A stretch of DNA of 64,000 nt from Brumimicrobium ulvae (GTDB lineage Bacteria > Bacteroidota > Bacteroidia > Flavobacteriales_D > Crocinitomicaceae), in NCBI RefSeq assembly GCF_947504225.1, contig NZ_CANNGT010000002.1, positions 372,001-436,000 on the forward strand, written 5' to 3'. Numbering within the stretch: the stretch's first letter is position 1; the number at the start of each line of letters is the position of its first letter. Positions 53,618 to 63,894 of the stretch are shown here, piece by piece. The position numbers and the translations under genes were made by a program. The notes below the pieces were generated by a model. The model saw only the letters and a list, made by a program, of their open reading frames with translations. It was not told where the DNA came from and made no database searches.

Positions 53618-54519
53618 AAGCCTTAAAATTACTTCTTCTTTTTACTGTTTTAATTACAACTTCTGTGTATGGACAATACAGTCCAAAGAAGAAGAAAAAA
53701 CAATTTTATGGAAATCAAAGATTGCACAAGCCTATCTATCGCTGGGTTACAGGCGATTACCTTAGGCACGGTATTCAATTGTCTTTTGGTCCAACCTATA
53801 CTTTTACGAAAATAGGTCCTGAAGAACAGCAACACAGAATTGGTTCTTCGAATCCTTTTGCCGATACACTTATTCGTTATTCACGAGAAGCTAAAGGTAG
53901 AATAGGGATTTTCGGAGAAATTGGAATGGTCCATATTACGAAAAAACCCCGAAAACTAGTTCATTATTACGACTGGGGAATAGGATTTAAGTTGTTCGGT
54001 GGTAGAGAAATCTTTGAATCTGGAGTATATGACAGTCGAGATACTTTGATAGGTTCTTATACAAGCGAAGGGAAATTCTATAATGGTTATCTTTATGGAA
54101 GGTTCAGTGCACACAACGTTTTTCAAATCAATCCACACTTGTTTTTAGACAATGGCTTAGGATTAAATTTAGATTACGCAATAATGCCCGGAAACATGGT
54201 CCATGATGGTTTTCACCCTCCAGTAGAACAAAAGTTTCAAGGCGATATAATGGGACAGCTTCATTATTCACTAGGATTAGGAATTAAACCAAAAACCGAT
54301 AAAGGGTTTTTCTTTGTACCCAGTGTAGAACTTCCTGTACTAGGAATTTATGAGTGGAATGGTGGTACTCCAGCTATTCACTGGTTTTCAAGCCAATATT
54401 ATCCTGTAATGTTAAGACTGAAATTTGTTTGGTTATTCAAAAAAGACCCGAATCGTTGTCCACCTGTAGAGACAAACGAAAAAGATAGAGAAAGAGCGAG
54501 GGAGTATAATAATAGGTAG
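53614..54519 (+). CDS. Secreted or outer-membrane protein, barrel-like
   Basis: 301 residues. A signal peptide (MKALKLLLLFTVLITTSVYGQ) is followed by a basic stretch (SPKKKKKQFYG) and many beta strands with aromatic residues (IQLSFGPTYTFTKIG, HYYDWGIGFKLFGG, HYSLGLGIKPKTDKGFFFVPSVELPVLGIYEWNGG) and a C-terminal hydrophobic strand. This suits an outer-membrane barrel. It overlaps kmo by four bases. No family name; function unknown. Confidence 0.6.
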   Translation: MKALKLLLLFTVLITTSVYGQYSPKKKKKQFYGNQRLHKPIYRWVTGDYLRHGIQLSFGPTYTFTKIGPEEQQHRIGSSNPFADTLIRYSREAKGRIGIFGEIGMVHITKKPRKLVHYYDWGIGFKLFGGREIFESGVYDSRDTLIGSYTSEGKFYNGYLYGRFSAHNVFQINPHLFLDNGLGLNLDYAIMPGNMVHDGFHPPVEQKFQGDIMGQLHYSLGLGIKPKTDKGFFFVPSVELPVLGIYEWNGGTPAIHWFSSQYYPVMLRLKFVWLFKKDPNRCPPVETNEKDRERAREYNNR

Positions 54520-54614
54520 AATACTGCCCTATTCATTGTTTTAATTATAATCTTGGTTTTTAATTGAAATGGGTTGGTAAATCAGTTTTTATTATTTTTC
54601 ACACGATGAAAAAA

Positions 54615-55055
54615 CTACCGTTTACTCTTAAAAAAATCCTTCACCAATGCCCCACATTCCTCAGCTAAAATTCCCCCTACAACTTCAGTGGTAGGATGAA
54701 AAACGCCTTCATAGCGCAAAGCACCTCTTCTTTCATCCTTGGCTCCAAATACTACCTTGCTGATTTGTGACCAATTGAGTGCACCTGCACACATTACACA
54801 AGGTTCCATTGTTACATAAAGGGTACATTTCTTTAAATATTTTCCTCCTAGATTTTCTGCAGCAGCTGTTATGCTTTGCATTTCTGCATGAGCCGTTACA
54901 TCATTTAACTGTTCTGTAAGATTATGTCCTTTGGCAATTATGGTGTTGTTAGCCACGATTACCGCACCAATGGGCACTTCGTCTAATGCATATGCTTTTT
55001 GTGCTTCCTCTAGTGCTTTACGCATAAAATACTCGTCATCAAATGGTTGTATCAT
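54615..55055 (-). CDS. tadA: tRNA-specific adenosine deaminase
   Basis: 146 residues. Zinc-dependent deaminase with HAE (catalytic Glu) in VTAHAEMQSI and PCVMCAGALNWSQI (two Cys ligands), plus the N-terminal YFMRKALEEAQKAYALDEVPIGAVIV. It converts the wobble adenosine of tRNA-Arg(ACG) to inosine. Single-gene unit, convergent with the preceding gene and divergent from the next. Confidence 0.95.
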   Translation of the reverse strand: MIQPFDDEYFMRKALEEAQKAYALDEVPIGAVIVANNTIIAKGHNLTEQLNDVTAHAEMQSITAAAENLGGKYLKKCTLYVTMEPCVMCAGALNWSQISKVVFGAKDERRGALRYEGVFHPTTEVVGGILAEECGALVKDFFKSKR

Positions 55056-55149
55056 TGCATTTGTTTTAGTTCAAGTTAGATAATTCCTCACTTGCTCAAA
55101 AATAATTGTATTTTTATAACGTTTAAACATAAACGCTAAAACATTTACT

Positions 55150-56040
55150 ATGAACTATAAACATTTTATTTTCGCCCTCATCATTGGAGGAACCTTTGCT
55201 TGTAATAAAGATCATCCCGAACCAGAACCAACAGAAGACACTGGACCAAAATTAATTTTCCGTATGAAAATGGACGCCAACCAGGAACGTGTTGATGCTT
55301 TTGGACAGCCTGCAACAGTGCCCTCTGGACATGGTGCTCAAACCCCTAATTTTAAAAGTATTTCTGCTCACTATATTGAACTTGCTCCAAATGCATTTAC
55401 TCAAATTGGTGAAGGGGATGTGGTTTATCATGGGATTGAAACTACAGCAGGAGGAAGTACAGCTGTTGATTTTGACCAATTGAAAAAAGTTGGAAACGGG
55501 GAGGTTATTTACTCAAAACCATTGAGCCAAATTACACCTGGAGATTATAATTACGCCCGCGTTTCGATTACTTATCAAAATTACGATGTTGATTTTAGGG
55601 CTAACGGATATGATTTAACAGGTACAATTGCCTCTTTTGTTGGATTCAACACCTACATTTCTTCGCATACGGTAAAGACAAAAACAGTTGCTGTAAATGC
55701 GAATAAATCTCAAGGCTATTGGGCTTGGGAAACACCAGCTATAGGAACGGTTTATCCTGCAACTGTGATTGAAGGTCAAGCACCAGGAACAACAGTTCCT
55801 AATCCGCTTCATGCTTCTTCACCCATTCCTCCAGGAAGTTGTTTGGTTACAGGTCAATTTCAAACCCCTTTTACCGTTACAGGAAACGAAACAGAAGACA
55901 TTATTATCGACCTTTCGTTTAGTGTAAACAAAAGTTTCGAATGGACTGATGCAGCGGACAACAACATTTTTGAACCCTTAGATGGAGATACAGTTGTTGA
56001 TATGGGATTACGAGGACTTATTCCGATTGTGGTGGAGTAA
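55150..56040 (+). CDS. Predicted lipoprotein, unknown
   Basis: 296 residues. Lipoprotein signal MNYKHFIFALIIGGTFAC with lipobox FAC (Cys18), then a Pro/Glu-rich linker (HPEPEPTEDTGP). The rest is beta-rich and repeats short hydrophobic strands separated by polar turns, ending FEPLDGDTVVDMGLRGLIPIVVE. No family recognised. The 3' end overlaps the opposite-strand gene at 56018 by 23 bases. Confidence 0.65.
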   Translation: MNYKHFIFALIIGGTFACNKDHPEPEPTEDTGPKLIFRMKMDANQERVDAFGQPATVPSGHGAQTPNFKSISAHYIELAPNAFTQIGEGDVVYHGIETTAGGSTAVDFDQLKKVGNGEVIYSKPLSQITPGDYNYARVSITYQNYDVDFRANGYDLTGTIASFVGFNTYISSHTVKTKTVAVNANKSQGYWAWETPAIGTVYPATVIEGQAPGTTVPNPLHASSPIPPGSCLVTGQFQTPFTVTGNETEDIIIDLSFSVNKSFEWTDAADNNIFEPLDGDTVVDMGLRGLIPIVVE

Positions 56041-56221
56041 TTTCGACTTCAAAAACTTCAATACCAGCGTCATTTGAGTTCTCAGATGGCGCTTTTTCTT
56101 TGAAAAATGTAAAATAAAGCAACAAGAATATAACTGTTCCATAGATGATGAATCTAAGCAGCATCTTCCAGCTTTTATGGTAGTTCTGGTGCTTTTTGAA
56201 ATCGAACTTGGACGCTTTCAT
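56018..56221 (-). CDS. Small single-span membrane protein, unknown
   Basis: 67 residues from the ATG at 56221; an ATG at 56284 is upstream but gives an unlikely N-terminus. Basic N-terminus (KASKFDFKKHQNYHKSWK), one membrane segment (about 19-39, MLLRFIIYGTVIFLLLYFTFF) and an acidic tail. A -7 box TACATTTG lies 34 bases upstream on the minus strand (plus-strand 56256-56263). Tail-to-tail overlap with the preceding gene. Confidence 0.5.
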   Translation of the reverse strand: MKASKFDFKKHQNYHKSWKMLLRFIIYGTVIFLLLYFTFFKEKAPSENSNDAGIEVFEVEITPPQSE

Positions 56222-56298
56222 AACGTTTATAATCGTTTTTTTGGTAACCTTTTTCCAAATGTAACGTATTTGATAGAGAAACACTAAGTCTATATATT

Positions 56299-56661
56299 AT
56301 GAAACTGAAAACATGCCCTAACTGTAAGGAAGAATTTGAAGGTCGTAGAAACAAAAAATTCTGTACTGTGTCTTGTAAAAACCAATACCATAATGAAGAG
56401 TATAGAAATGCAAATCATGCCGTTTTTAACATTAATAAAGTGTTGAATAAAAACAGAACTATTTTAAAAGACCTATTTAAAGTTTATCGTAGTTCTGCAA
56501 TTCCTTTAAATATTTTAGAAGCACATGGCTTCAACCCTAGATATCATACGCATTTATTTAATGCACCTTCTGGTGAACGTTATACTATGATTTATGAAGT
56601 TGGGTTTAAAACTGCTTTTGACAATCAAGTACACATCGTTGAGTTGGATGAAGTTGCTTAA
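56299..56661 (+). CDS. Zinc-ribbon protein, unknown
   Basis: 120 residues. The N-terminal zinc ribbon has CPNC at residues 6-9 and CTVSC at 22-26 (KTCPNCKEEFEGRRNKKFCTVSCKNQYH), like DUF2116-type ribbons. A basic helical part follows (INKVLNKNRTILKDLFKVYRSS) and an alpha/beta C-terminal part (NPRYHTHLFNAPSGERYTMIYEVGFK). It would bind zinc and perhaps nucleic acid. Common in Bacteroidota; function unknown. Confidence 0.75.
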   Translation: MKLKTCPNCKEEFEGRRNKKFCTVSCKNQYHNEEYRNANHAVFNINKVLNKNRTILKDLFKVYRSSAIPLNILEAHGFNPRYHTHLFNAPSGERYTMIYEVGFKTAFDNQVHIVELDEVA

Positions 56662-56703
56662 TAAGAGAGTCTAAAATTCAATTCAAATCCCTATTTTTGG
56701 GAT

Positions 56704-57738
56704 ATGGAAACTGATAAGAAGTATATTTTAGTTACAGGCGGAGCTGGATATATTGGTTCACACACTGTTGTTGCACTAATAGAAAAAGGATTTACGCCTG
56801 TTATTATAGATGATTTTAGAAACTCGAATAAAGACGTAATTCAACGTTTACAAACAATCACCAAACAAGAAATTATTTATTTTAATATTGCTTGTCAAGA
56901 CCAGCCTAGGTTAAGAGGTGTTCTAGAACAGTTCCCTGCCTTTGGAGTTATTCATTTTGCTGCCGATAAAGCGGTAGGTGAGTCCGTTGAAAAACCATTG
57001 AAGTACTTTGACAATAACTTTGGGAGTTTAATCAGTATTTTAGAGCTGATTCAAGAGTATAATATTGAGAAGTTTGTATTTTCTTCTAGTTGCACAGTTT
57101 ATGGAGATCCTGAAATTATCCCTGTGAATGAAGAGAGTCCAGTTTCGTATAACTCACCCTACGGTTATACTAAAAAGGTCTGTGAAGAAATGATAGAACA
57201 GTTTATTCCTAGCTGTCCTTCTGTTAAAGCTACATTGTTGCGCTACTTTAATCCTGTTGGTGCCCACGAAAGCGGGTTAATAGGAGAGGAGCCAGATGGG
57301 AAACCCAATAATTTATTGCCTTTTATTACACAAACTGCAGCTGGAATTAGAAAAGAATTAACTGTATTTGGAGATGATTATGATACTCCAGATGGAACAT
57401 GTATTCGTGATTATATTCATGTTGTTGATTTGGCAGAAGCTCACGTTGCAGCACTTGAAAGCCTCGACGACAGTAAAGATAATCCTGTAGTTTACAACGT
57501 TGGAACAGGGAAGGGAACCAGTGTTTTAGAAATGATAAGCACTTTTGAAAACATTACTGGAAAACAACTTCCTTATACAATTGGTCCGCGAAGAGAGGGA
57601 GATATCAAAGAAATTTTTGCCAATACGGATAAGGTCAATCAGAAACTAAATTGGAAGTCCAAAAAAACGATTGAAGATGCAATTGCTACTGCCTGGAGTT
57701 TTGAACAATACATAAGAGAAAAAAGAAGCAAAAAATGA
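56704..57738 (+). CDS. galE: UDP-glucose 4-epimerase
   Basis: 344 residues. Short-chain dehydrogenase fold: LVTGGAGYIGSHTVVALIEKG, FAADKAVGESVEKPLKYFDNN, Ser/Thr catalytic region FSSSCTVYGDPE, and YGYTKKVCEE with the Tyr-x3-Lys pair, plus LRYFNPVGAHESGLIGEEP and RDYIHVVDLAEAH. It interconverts UDP-glucose and UDP-galactose. A TATTTTTG box ends four bases before the ATG (56692-56699). The stop overlaps the next gene by four bases. Confidence 0.96.
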   Translation: METDKKYILVTGGAGYIGSHTVVALIEKGFTPVIIDDFRNSNKDVIQRLQTITKQEIIYFNIACQDQPRLRGVLEQFPAFGVIHFAADKAVGESVEKPLKYFDNNFGSLISILELIQEYNIEKFVFSSSCTVYGDPEIIPVNEESPVSYNSPYGYTKKVCEEMIEQFIPSCPSVKATLLRYFNPVGAHESGLIGEEPDGKPNNLLPFITQTAAGIRKELTVFGDDYDTPDGTCIRDYIHVVDLAEAHVAALESLDDSKDNPVVYNVGTGKGTSVLEMISTFENITGKQLPYTIGPRREGDIKEIFANTDKVNQKLNWKSKKTIEDAIATAWSFEQYIREKRSKK

Positions 57739-58481
57739 AGAACTTAATTTTAGTGTTGATTGCTACCTTGTATTCGGTGGTCTTATTCGGACAATATGAG
57801 GCTGAAGATGAAGGTTTGTATTCACGTTTTCGCCCAGGTGTTGCTTGGTTTTATAGTGGACTAACGCAATATGATGAAGGAAAACTACGTAAATACGATC
57901 GTTTGATGGTGGACATTGTTTACAATGATTTCTATGGCGACAGGGATTACTTTTCAAGTCCATGGCAATCTATAGGCTTCAACACTTCTTTAATGTTTGA
58001 TGTGGTGCTTACTCAAGCCAATACAGTGAGTTTTGGGTGGGGAATAGGGTTTAGTCATTTTAGCAACAGGTCTAACCTGCAGTTTACGCGAGATTTGGTA
58101 AATAATGCAACAACTATTGCAGATTATCCAATAGGATTTGAACCTGCTAAATCAAAGTTTGGCGCTAACTATATCGAGGTGCCTTTAGAGTTTAGGTTTC
58201 GTACGAAAGGACACCAACATTTCAAGATTATGATCGGTGGTAAAATAGGTTACCGTTTAAATGCCTTCACCAAAGAAGTGCATCGAATTGAAGGAAAAAA
58301 TTATGCAACAAAGCACTATAATTTCCCTGATTCAAATCCCTTACGTTACGGTGCAACTGTGAGAATTGGAATTCGTAATTGGGCCATTTTTGGGGCGTAT
58401 TATTTCTCTCCTCTCTTTACTGGAGAAGGTAGTGCAGACCTCACTCCTATATCGATGGGAGTTACACTTTCCTTGTTTTAA
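57735..58481 (+). CDS. Outer-membrane protein, barrel-like
   Basis: 248 residues. A signal peptide (MKNLILVLIATLYSVVLFGQ) precedes aromatic-rich beta strands (RPGVAWFYSGLTQYD, TNSLMF-type FNTSLMFDVVLTQANTVSFGWGIGFSHFS, YGATVRIGIRNWAIFGAYYFSP) and a final hydrophobic strand ending MGVTLSLF. Such proteins in this phylum sit in the outer membrane. It overlaps galE by ATGA. The mature N-terminal part begins YEAEDEGLYSRFRP. No family name. Confidence 0.65.
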   Translation: MKNLILVLIATLYSVVLFGQYEAEDEGLYSRFRPGVAWFYSGLTQYDEGKLRKYDRLMVDIVYNDFYGDRDYFSSPWQSIGFNTSLMFDVVLTQANTVSFGWGIGFSHFSNRSNLQFTRDLVNNATTIADYPIGFEPAKSKFGANYIEVPLEFRFRTKGHQHFKIMIGGKIGYRLNAFTKEVHRIEGKNYATKHYNFPDSNPLRYGATVRIGIRNWAIFGAYYFSPLFTGEGSADLTPISMGVTLSLF

Positions 58482-58527
58482 TACTTGTATTCGGAGCGGA
58501 ATCGTTATCACCCCGGCGAAAGCGGAT

Positions 58528-58567
58528 AGCTTTGTGAAATGATTTTAATTTGTAAACAAAGCTTTTT
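58528..58567 (+). terminator. Terminator after the galE group
   Basis: AGCTTTGT (58528-58535) and ACAAAGCT (58556-58563) form a stem with a 20-base loop, then TTTT. The remaining 58482-58883 gap has another hairpin (below) and no gene I trust. Confidence 0.6.
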
Positions 58568-58800
58568 AAAGGCGACTTTAGAAGCCTATTAAAAAGAAAT
58601 TGTTTGCGTAAAAGCATAAACAAACTAGTAGCTGTAGACGGAATAGGTGCCAAAAAAACATTCATAAACTGATCCTTGCCATGTTTAATATGATTGGAAG
58701 CAACACGAAAAAGTTACGCTCATAAAATCTTAATTTACTTCAAGAGGCCTGTTTGATCTTGCTCCACACTCAATTACTGTTTTGGTATTTATACCAAGAG

Positions 58801-58834
58801 AAACACCCCGCAGAAATCAATCTACAGGGTGTTT
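58801..58834 (-). terminator. Terminator of icd
   Basis: AAACACCC (58801-58808) and GGGTGTTT (58827-58834) form a stem; on the minus strand it is followed by CTCTTGGTAT. A second hairpin TTGGTAT/ATACCAA lies just beyond it. Confidence 0.6.
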
Positions 58835-58883
58835 AATATATTGTTTTGAATTTTAATAGGTTTGCCCTAGTAGGGCGTGCCTA

Positions 58884-61115
<2,232 letters not shown>

Positions 61116-61159
61116 TTATTTTATGAGCTTACGCTCGATTTTGTAAGTTTTTTGAGTTG

Positions 61160-61167
61160 CAAAGATA
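61160..61167 (-). promoter_or_regulatory. -7 box upstream of icd
   Basis: Minus-strand TATCTTTG, a match to TAnnTTTG. The region just beyond it (61181-61207) is a tandem pair of AATGGTTAATTGT, a repeat type often found next to four-helix-bundle genes. Confidence 0.4.
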
Positions 61168-61180
61168 AGAATTAATTATT

Positions 61181-61207
61181 AATGGTTAATTGTCAATGGT
61201 TAATTGT
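61181..61207 (+). repeat. Tandem AATGGTTAATTGT
   Basis: Exact copies at 61181-61193 and 61195-61207. Related sequences follow at about 61237 (ATGGTTAATT) and on the other side of the four-helix gene near 61911 (reverse). The rest of the 61107-61419 gap holds a direct-repeat copy at 61332-61362. Confidence 0.65.
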
Positions 61208-61331
61208 TAACGGGGTTTGCGCTGGACTTTAGGCTTTATGGTTAATTATCTTTTAATGAATTTAAAATAAAAGGAAATTAATTTTTGAAATGTTCTAAAT
61301 TTCACTACCTTAAGTAACCGAGATCAAGTTT

Positions 61332-61362
61332 ATAAACCTAAATAATTGTAATTATCGCGTTA
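61332..61362 (+). repeat. 31-bp direct repeat, left copy
   Basis: ATAAACCTA...AATTATCGCGTTA, repeated at 61882-61912 with three mismatches. The two copies flank the four-helix-bundle gene. A partial third copy ATCGCGTTAACCATT lies at 61381-61395. Confidence 0.65.
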
Positions 61363-61419
61363 GCAATTACCCCAACCCCTATCGCGTTAACCATTTACAG
61401 CTAACATTAAAAATTATAT

Positions 61420-61773
61420 ATGAAGTCTAATGTCCTCAAAGACAAGAGTTTTTTATTTGCCATTCGAATTGTAAAACTTTATAAACACTTAGCCAAAGAA
61501 GAACGAGAATATGTATTAAGTAAACAACTTTTAAGAAGCGGAACAAGTGTTGGAGCAATGACACGAGAAGCTGAACACGCACAAACCAAAAAAGACTTTA
61601 TTCATAAATTATCAATCGCTCAGAAAGAAATTAATGAATCAATTTATTGGCTAGAATTGCTTAGAGAAACAGATTACCTATTAGAAGATCAGTTTCAAAG
61701 TATCCATAGTGATGCAGTAGAAATTATAAAAATTATCACGGCTATATTGAAAACCTCGAAGAATAATGGTTAA
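61420..61773 (+). CDS. Four-helix-bundle protein (23S rRNA intervening-sequence family)
   Basis: 117 residues, all helical: LFAIRIVKLYKHLA, LSKQLLRSGTSVGAMTREAEHA, DFIHKLSIAQKEINESIYWLELLRETDYL, HSDAVEIIKIITAILKTSK. The LxxQLLRSGTSVGAxxREAE stretch is the signature of the TIGR02436 family, found as insertions in 23S rRNA genes and related to the Avd protein of diversity-generating retroelements. Here it stands alone between direct repeats. It probably forms a pentamer; its job in free-standing form is unknown. Confidence 0.9.
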   Translation: MKSNVLKDKSFLFAIRIVKLYKHLAKEEREYVLSKQLLRSGTSVGAMTREAEHAQTKKDFIHKLSIAQKEINESIYWLELLRETDYLLEDQFQSIHSDAVEIIKIITAILKTSKNNG

Positions 61774-61881
61774 ATATCATTTGCTAATGGTTGCTTAAAG
61801 TTTCAACGAAACGAATTAATAATAAATGCAATAAGGTTGTGGAAAGTCTCTTCACTCTCTTAAATAAGAGATTCTAAACTC

Positions 61882-61912
61882 ATAAACCTAGATGATTATA
61901 ATTATCGCGTTA
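61882..61912 (+). repeat. 31-bp direct repeat, right copy
   Basis: See 61332-61362; followed by AACCATTAACAATT, the reverse of the AATGGTTAATTGT repeat type on the left side. Confidence 0.65.
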
Positions 61913-61929
61913 ACCATTAACAATTATTC

Positions 61930-62994
61930 TTACTTCATCATTCTCTCCGTCACCACTTCATTCTTATTTGCTAATTGACCACAAGCAGCGTCAATGTCTT
62001 TTCCGCGACTTCTTCTTACATTAACAATGATGTTTTTTTCTTCTAAGTAAGCCGCAAAACGATCTACTTTTTTTGGATCAGCTTGTTGAAACTCACCGTC
62101 GTCAATTGTATTGTATTCAATGATGTTGACTTTACAAGGGATGATTTTACAGAACTCAGCCAGCTCTTGCGCATCCTCTAATTCGTCGTTAAAGTCTTTG
62201 AAAATTATATATTCATAAGTAACACGGGTTCCCGTTTTACCATAAAAATAACGGAGCGCATCTGCAAGAGCTTCAAGATTGTTGGTCTCGTTAATGGCCA
62301 TGATATGGTCTCGCTTTTTATCGTTTGCAGCATGTAAAGAAAGAGCAAGGTTAAACTTGACTTCATCATCGCCTAATTTCTTTATCATTTTTGCTATTCC
62401 AGCAGTAGAAACTGTAATTCTTTTTGGAGACATCCCTAAGCCTTCATTAGAGGTGATTTTGTCGATGCTCTCCATCATGTTCTTATAGTTCAAAAGCGGT
62501 TCACCCATCCCCATGTAAACAATATTACTCAAATTTTGATTGTACTTTCCTTCTGATAAATTTTTTAAGTGTACAACTTGGTCAACAATTTCTCCTGCGG
62601 AGAGATTTTTGAGCAATTTTAGTTTTCCTGTAGCACAAAACTTACAAGCTAAACTACAGCCTACTTGTGAAGAAATACAAGCCGTCATTCTTGTTTTGGT
62701 TGGAATTAAAACACCCTCAACCACTTTTCCAACTCCTACATTGAAAGCACATTTTATTGTGCGGTCTTTAGAAATTTGTTGCTCATCTAAAGTGATGTGA
62801 TCAATGAAAAACTGTTCGTTTAATTGTTCGCGCAACTTTACACTTAAATTAGTCATCTCTTCAAATGAGGCAGCATTTTTCTGCCACAACCATTCATAAA
62901 CTTGATTGGCACGGAAGGCTTTCTCTCCCATTTCAGTGAATGACTTCTTTAAATCTACTTTTGTTAAAGCACGTATGTTTTTCTTGTTCTCCAT
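61930..62994 (-). CDS. rlmN: 23S rRNA (adenine2503-C2)-methyltransferase
   Basis: 354 residues from the ATG at 62994 (MENKKNIRALTKVDLKK). The frame is open upstream to 63108, but those residues are not family-like. Radical SAM motif CSLACKFC (CxxxCxxC), with the methyl-carrying Cys in ACGQL near the end and another Cys in MTACISS. ENxRxxVRRSRG-type VRRSRGKDIDAACGQLANK is typical. It methylates A2503 of 23S rRNA and A37 of some tRNAs. Confidence 0.95.
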   Translation of the reverse strand: MENKKNIRALTKVDLKKSFTEMGEKAFRANQVYEWLWQKNAASFEEMTNLSVKLREQLNEQFFIDHITLDEQQISKDRTIKCAFNVGVGKVVEGVLIPTKTRMTACISSQVGCSLACKFCATGKLKLLKNLSAGEIVDQVVHLKNLSEGKYNQNLSNIVYMGMGEPLLNYKNMMESIDKITSNEGLGMSPKRITVSTAGIAKMIKKLGDDEVKFNLALSLHAANDKKRDHIMAINETNNLEALADALRYFYGKTGTRVTYEYIIFKDFNDELEDAQELAEFCKIIPCKVNIIEYNTIDDGEFQQADPKKVDRFAAYLEEKNIIVNVRRSRGKDIDAACGQLANKNEVVTERMMK

Positions 62995-63143
62995 AATTTG
63001 AGGTGCAAAGTTCGATGATATTTTTAGAATAGACAAGCAAGTGCTCGTTTTACTCAGAAAATTGACACAAAAGCAATTTAAAATTATCAATTTTCTGATA
63101 TAAGTCACTTTATTTAACTCGCTTTTCTTGCTATCTTTGCAGT

Positions 63144-63563
63144 ATGAAATGGAATGAGAGTAGAGTTAAAAGTGTTTTGACCAATAAGTGTCCTAAGTGT
63201 CATGAGGGAAAGGTATTCAAGTACAAAACTATTTTTCATCCGAAGAAATTCGATAAGATGTACGATACCTGTAGTGCATGTGGACATAAATACGAATTGG
63301 AAACCGGATTCTTCTATGGTGCAATGTACGCATCTTATGCAACAACTGTAGCTTTTTCTGTAGCTGCTTTTGTATTGACTTATTTAATTTATCCGCCTAC
63401 TCCTTACTGGGTATACATCATAAATATTCTAACAATTTTAGTTGTTTTTGCCCCTTTGAACTATCGTTTGGGAAGGCTTGTTTGGATTAACCTGTTTACA
63501 GGTTATGATCCTGACGCGATTAAGAATCATCAAGAAATATTAAAAGAAAATGAGCAGCTTTAA
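63144..63563 (+). CDS. DUF983 membrane protein
   Basis: 139 residues. An N-terminal zinc-ribbon part (CPKCHEG...TCSACGHKYE) is followed by two membrane helices (about 66-86 and 92-112). This is the DUF983 layout, common in Bacteroidota and alpha-proteobacteria, of unknown function. A -7 box TATCTTTG (63132-63139) ends four bases before the ATG, suggesting a leaderless transcript. It overlaps the thioredoxin gene by 14 bases. Confidence 0.88.
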   Translation: MKWNESRVKSVLTNKCPKCHEGKVFKYKTIFHPKKFDKMYDTCSACGHKYELETGFFYGAMYASYATTVAFSVAAFVLTYLIYPPTPYWVYIINILTILVVFAPLNYRLGRLVWINLFTGYDPDAIKNHQEILKENEQL

Positions 63564-63846
63564 AGAGATTATTAAAGGAGATACTCCTGTTTTGGTTGAC
63601 TTTTATGCGGATTGGTGTGGACCTTGTCAGACCATGAATCCCATTATTGATGAAATCAAAAGTCACTACGGTGAAAAATTGCGTGTACTTAAAATCAATG
63701 TAGATAAGAATCAGGCTGCTGCACAAAAATATAAAGTGCGTGGAGTTCCAACCTTCTTATTGTTTAAAAATGGAGAAATTAATTGGCGTTCAGCAGGTAT
63801 TCATTCTCGTGCAGATTTGAAATCTGTTATTGATAAAGCGCTTTAA
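63550..63846 (+). CDS. trxA: Thioredoxin
   Basis: 98 residues, slightly short. The active site is WCGPC in VDFYADWCGPCQTMNPII, followed by the cis-Pro loop VRGVPTFLLFKNG. It reduces protein disulphides in the cytosol. It starts inside the DUF983 gene, so translation is coupled. The link between the two genes is not explained by known function. Confidence 0.95.
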   Translation: MSSFKEIIKGDTPVLVDFYADWCGPCQTMNPIIDEIKSHYGEKLRVLKINVDKNQAAAQKYKVRGVPTFLLFKNGEINWRSAGIHSRADLKSVIDKAL

Positions 63847-63894
63847 TCACGTTTTGGTGTATCACCACGTATTATTTTCTATTACTTTTACACT

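Noticed and set aside
58462-58665. Leftward ORF of 67 codons overlapping the end of the 57735 gene
   Set aside because: It crosses a terminator hairpin and the 3' end of another gene, and its product has no sensible family or signal; probably chance.
61420-61773. Diversity-generating retroelement Avd
   Set aside because: The protein family is related, but no reverse transcriptase, template repeat or variable repeat is in the surrounding sequence.
62995-63108. N-terminal extension of rlmN
   Set aside because: The 38 extra residues are not conserved in the family and the ATG at 62994 gives the usual N-terminus.
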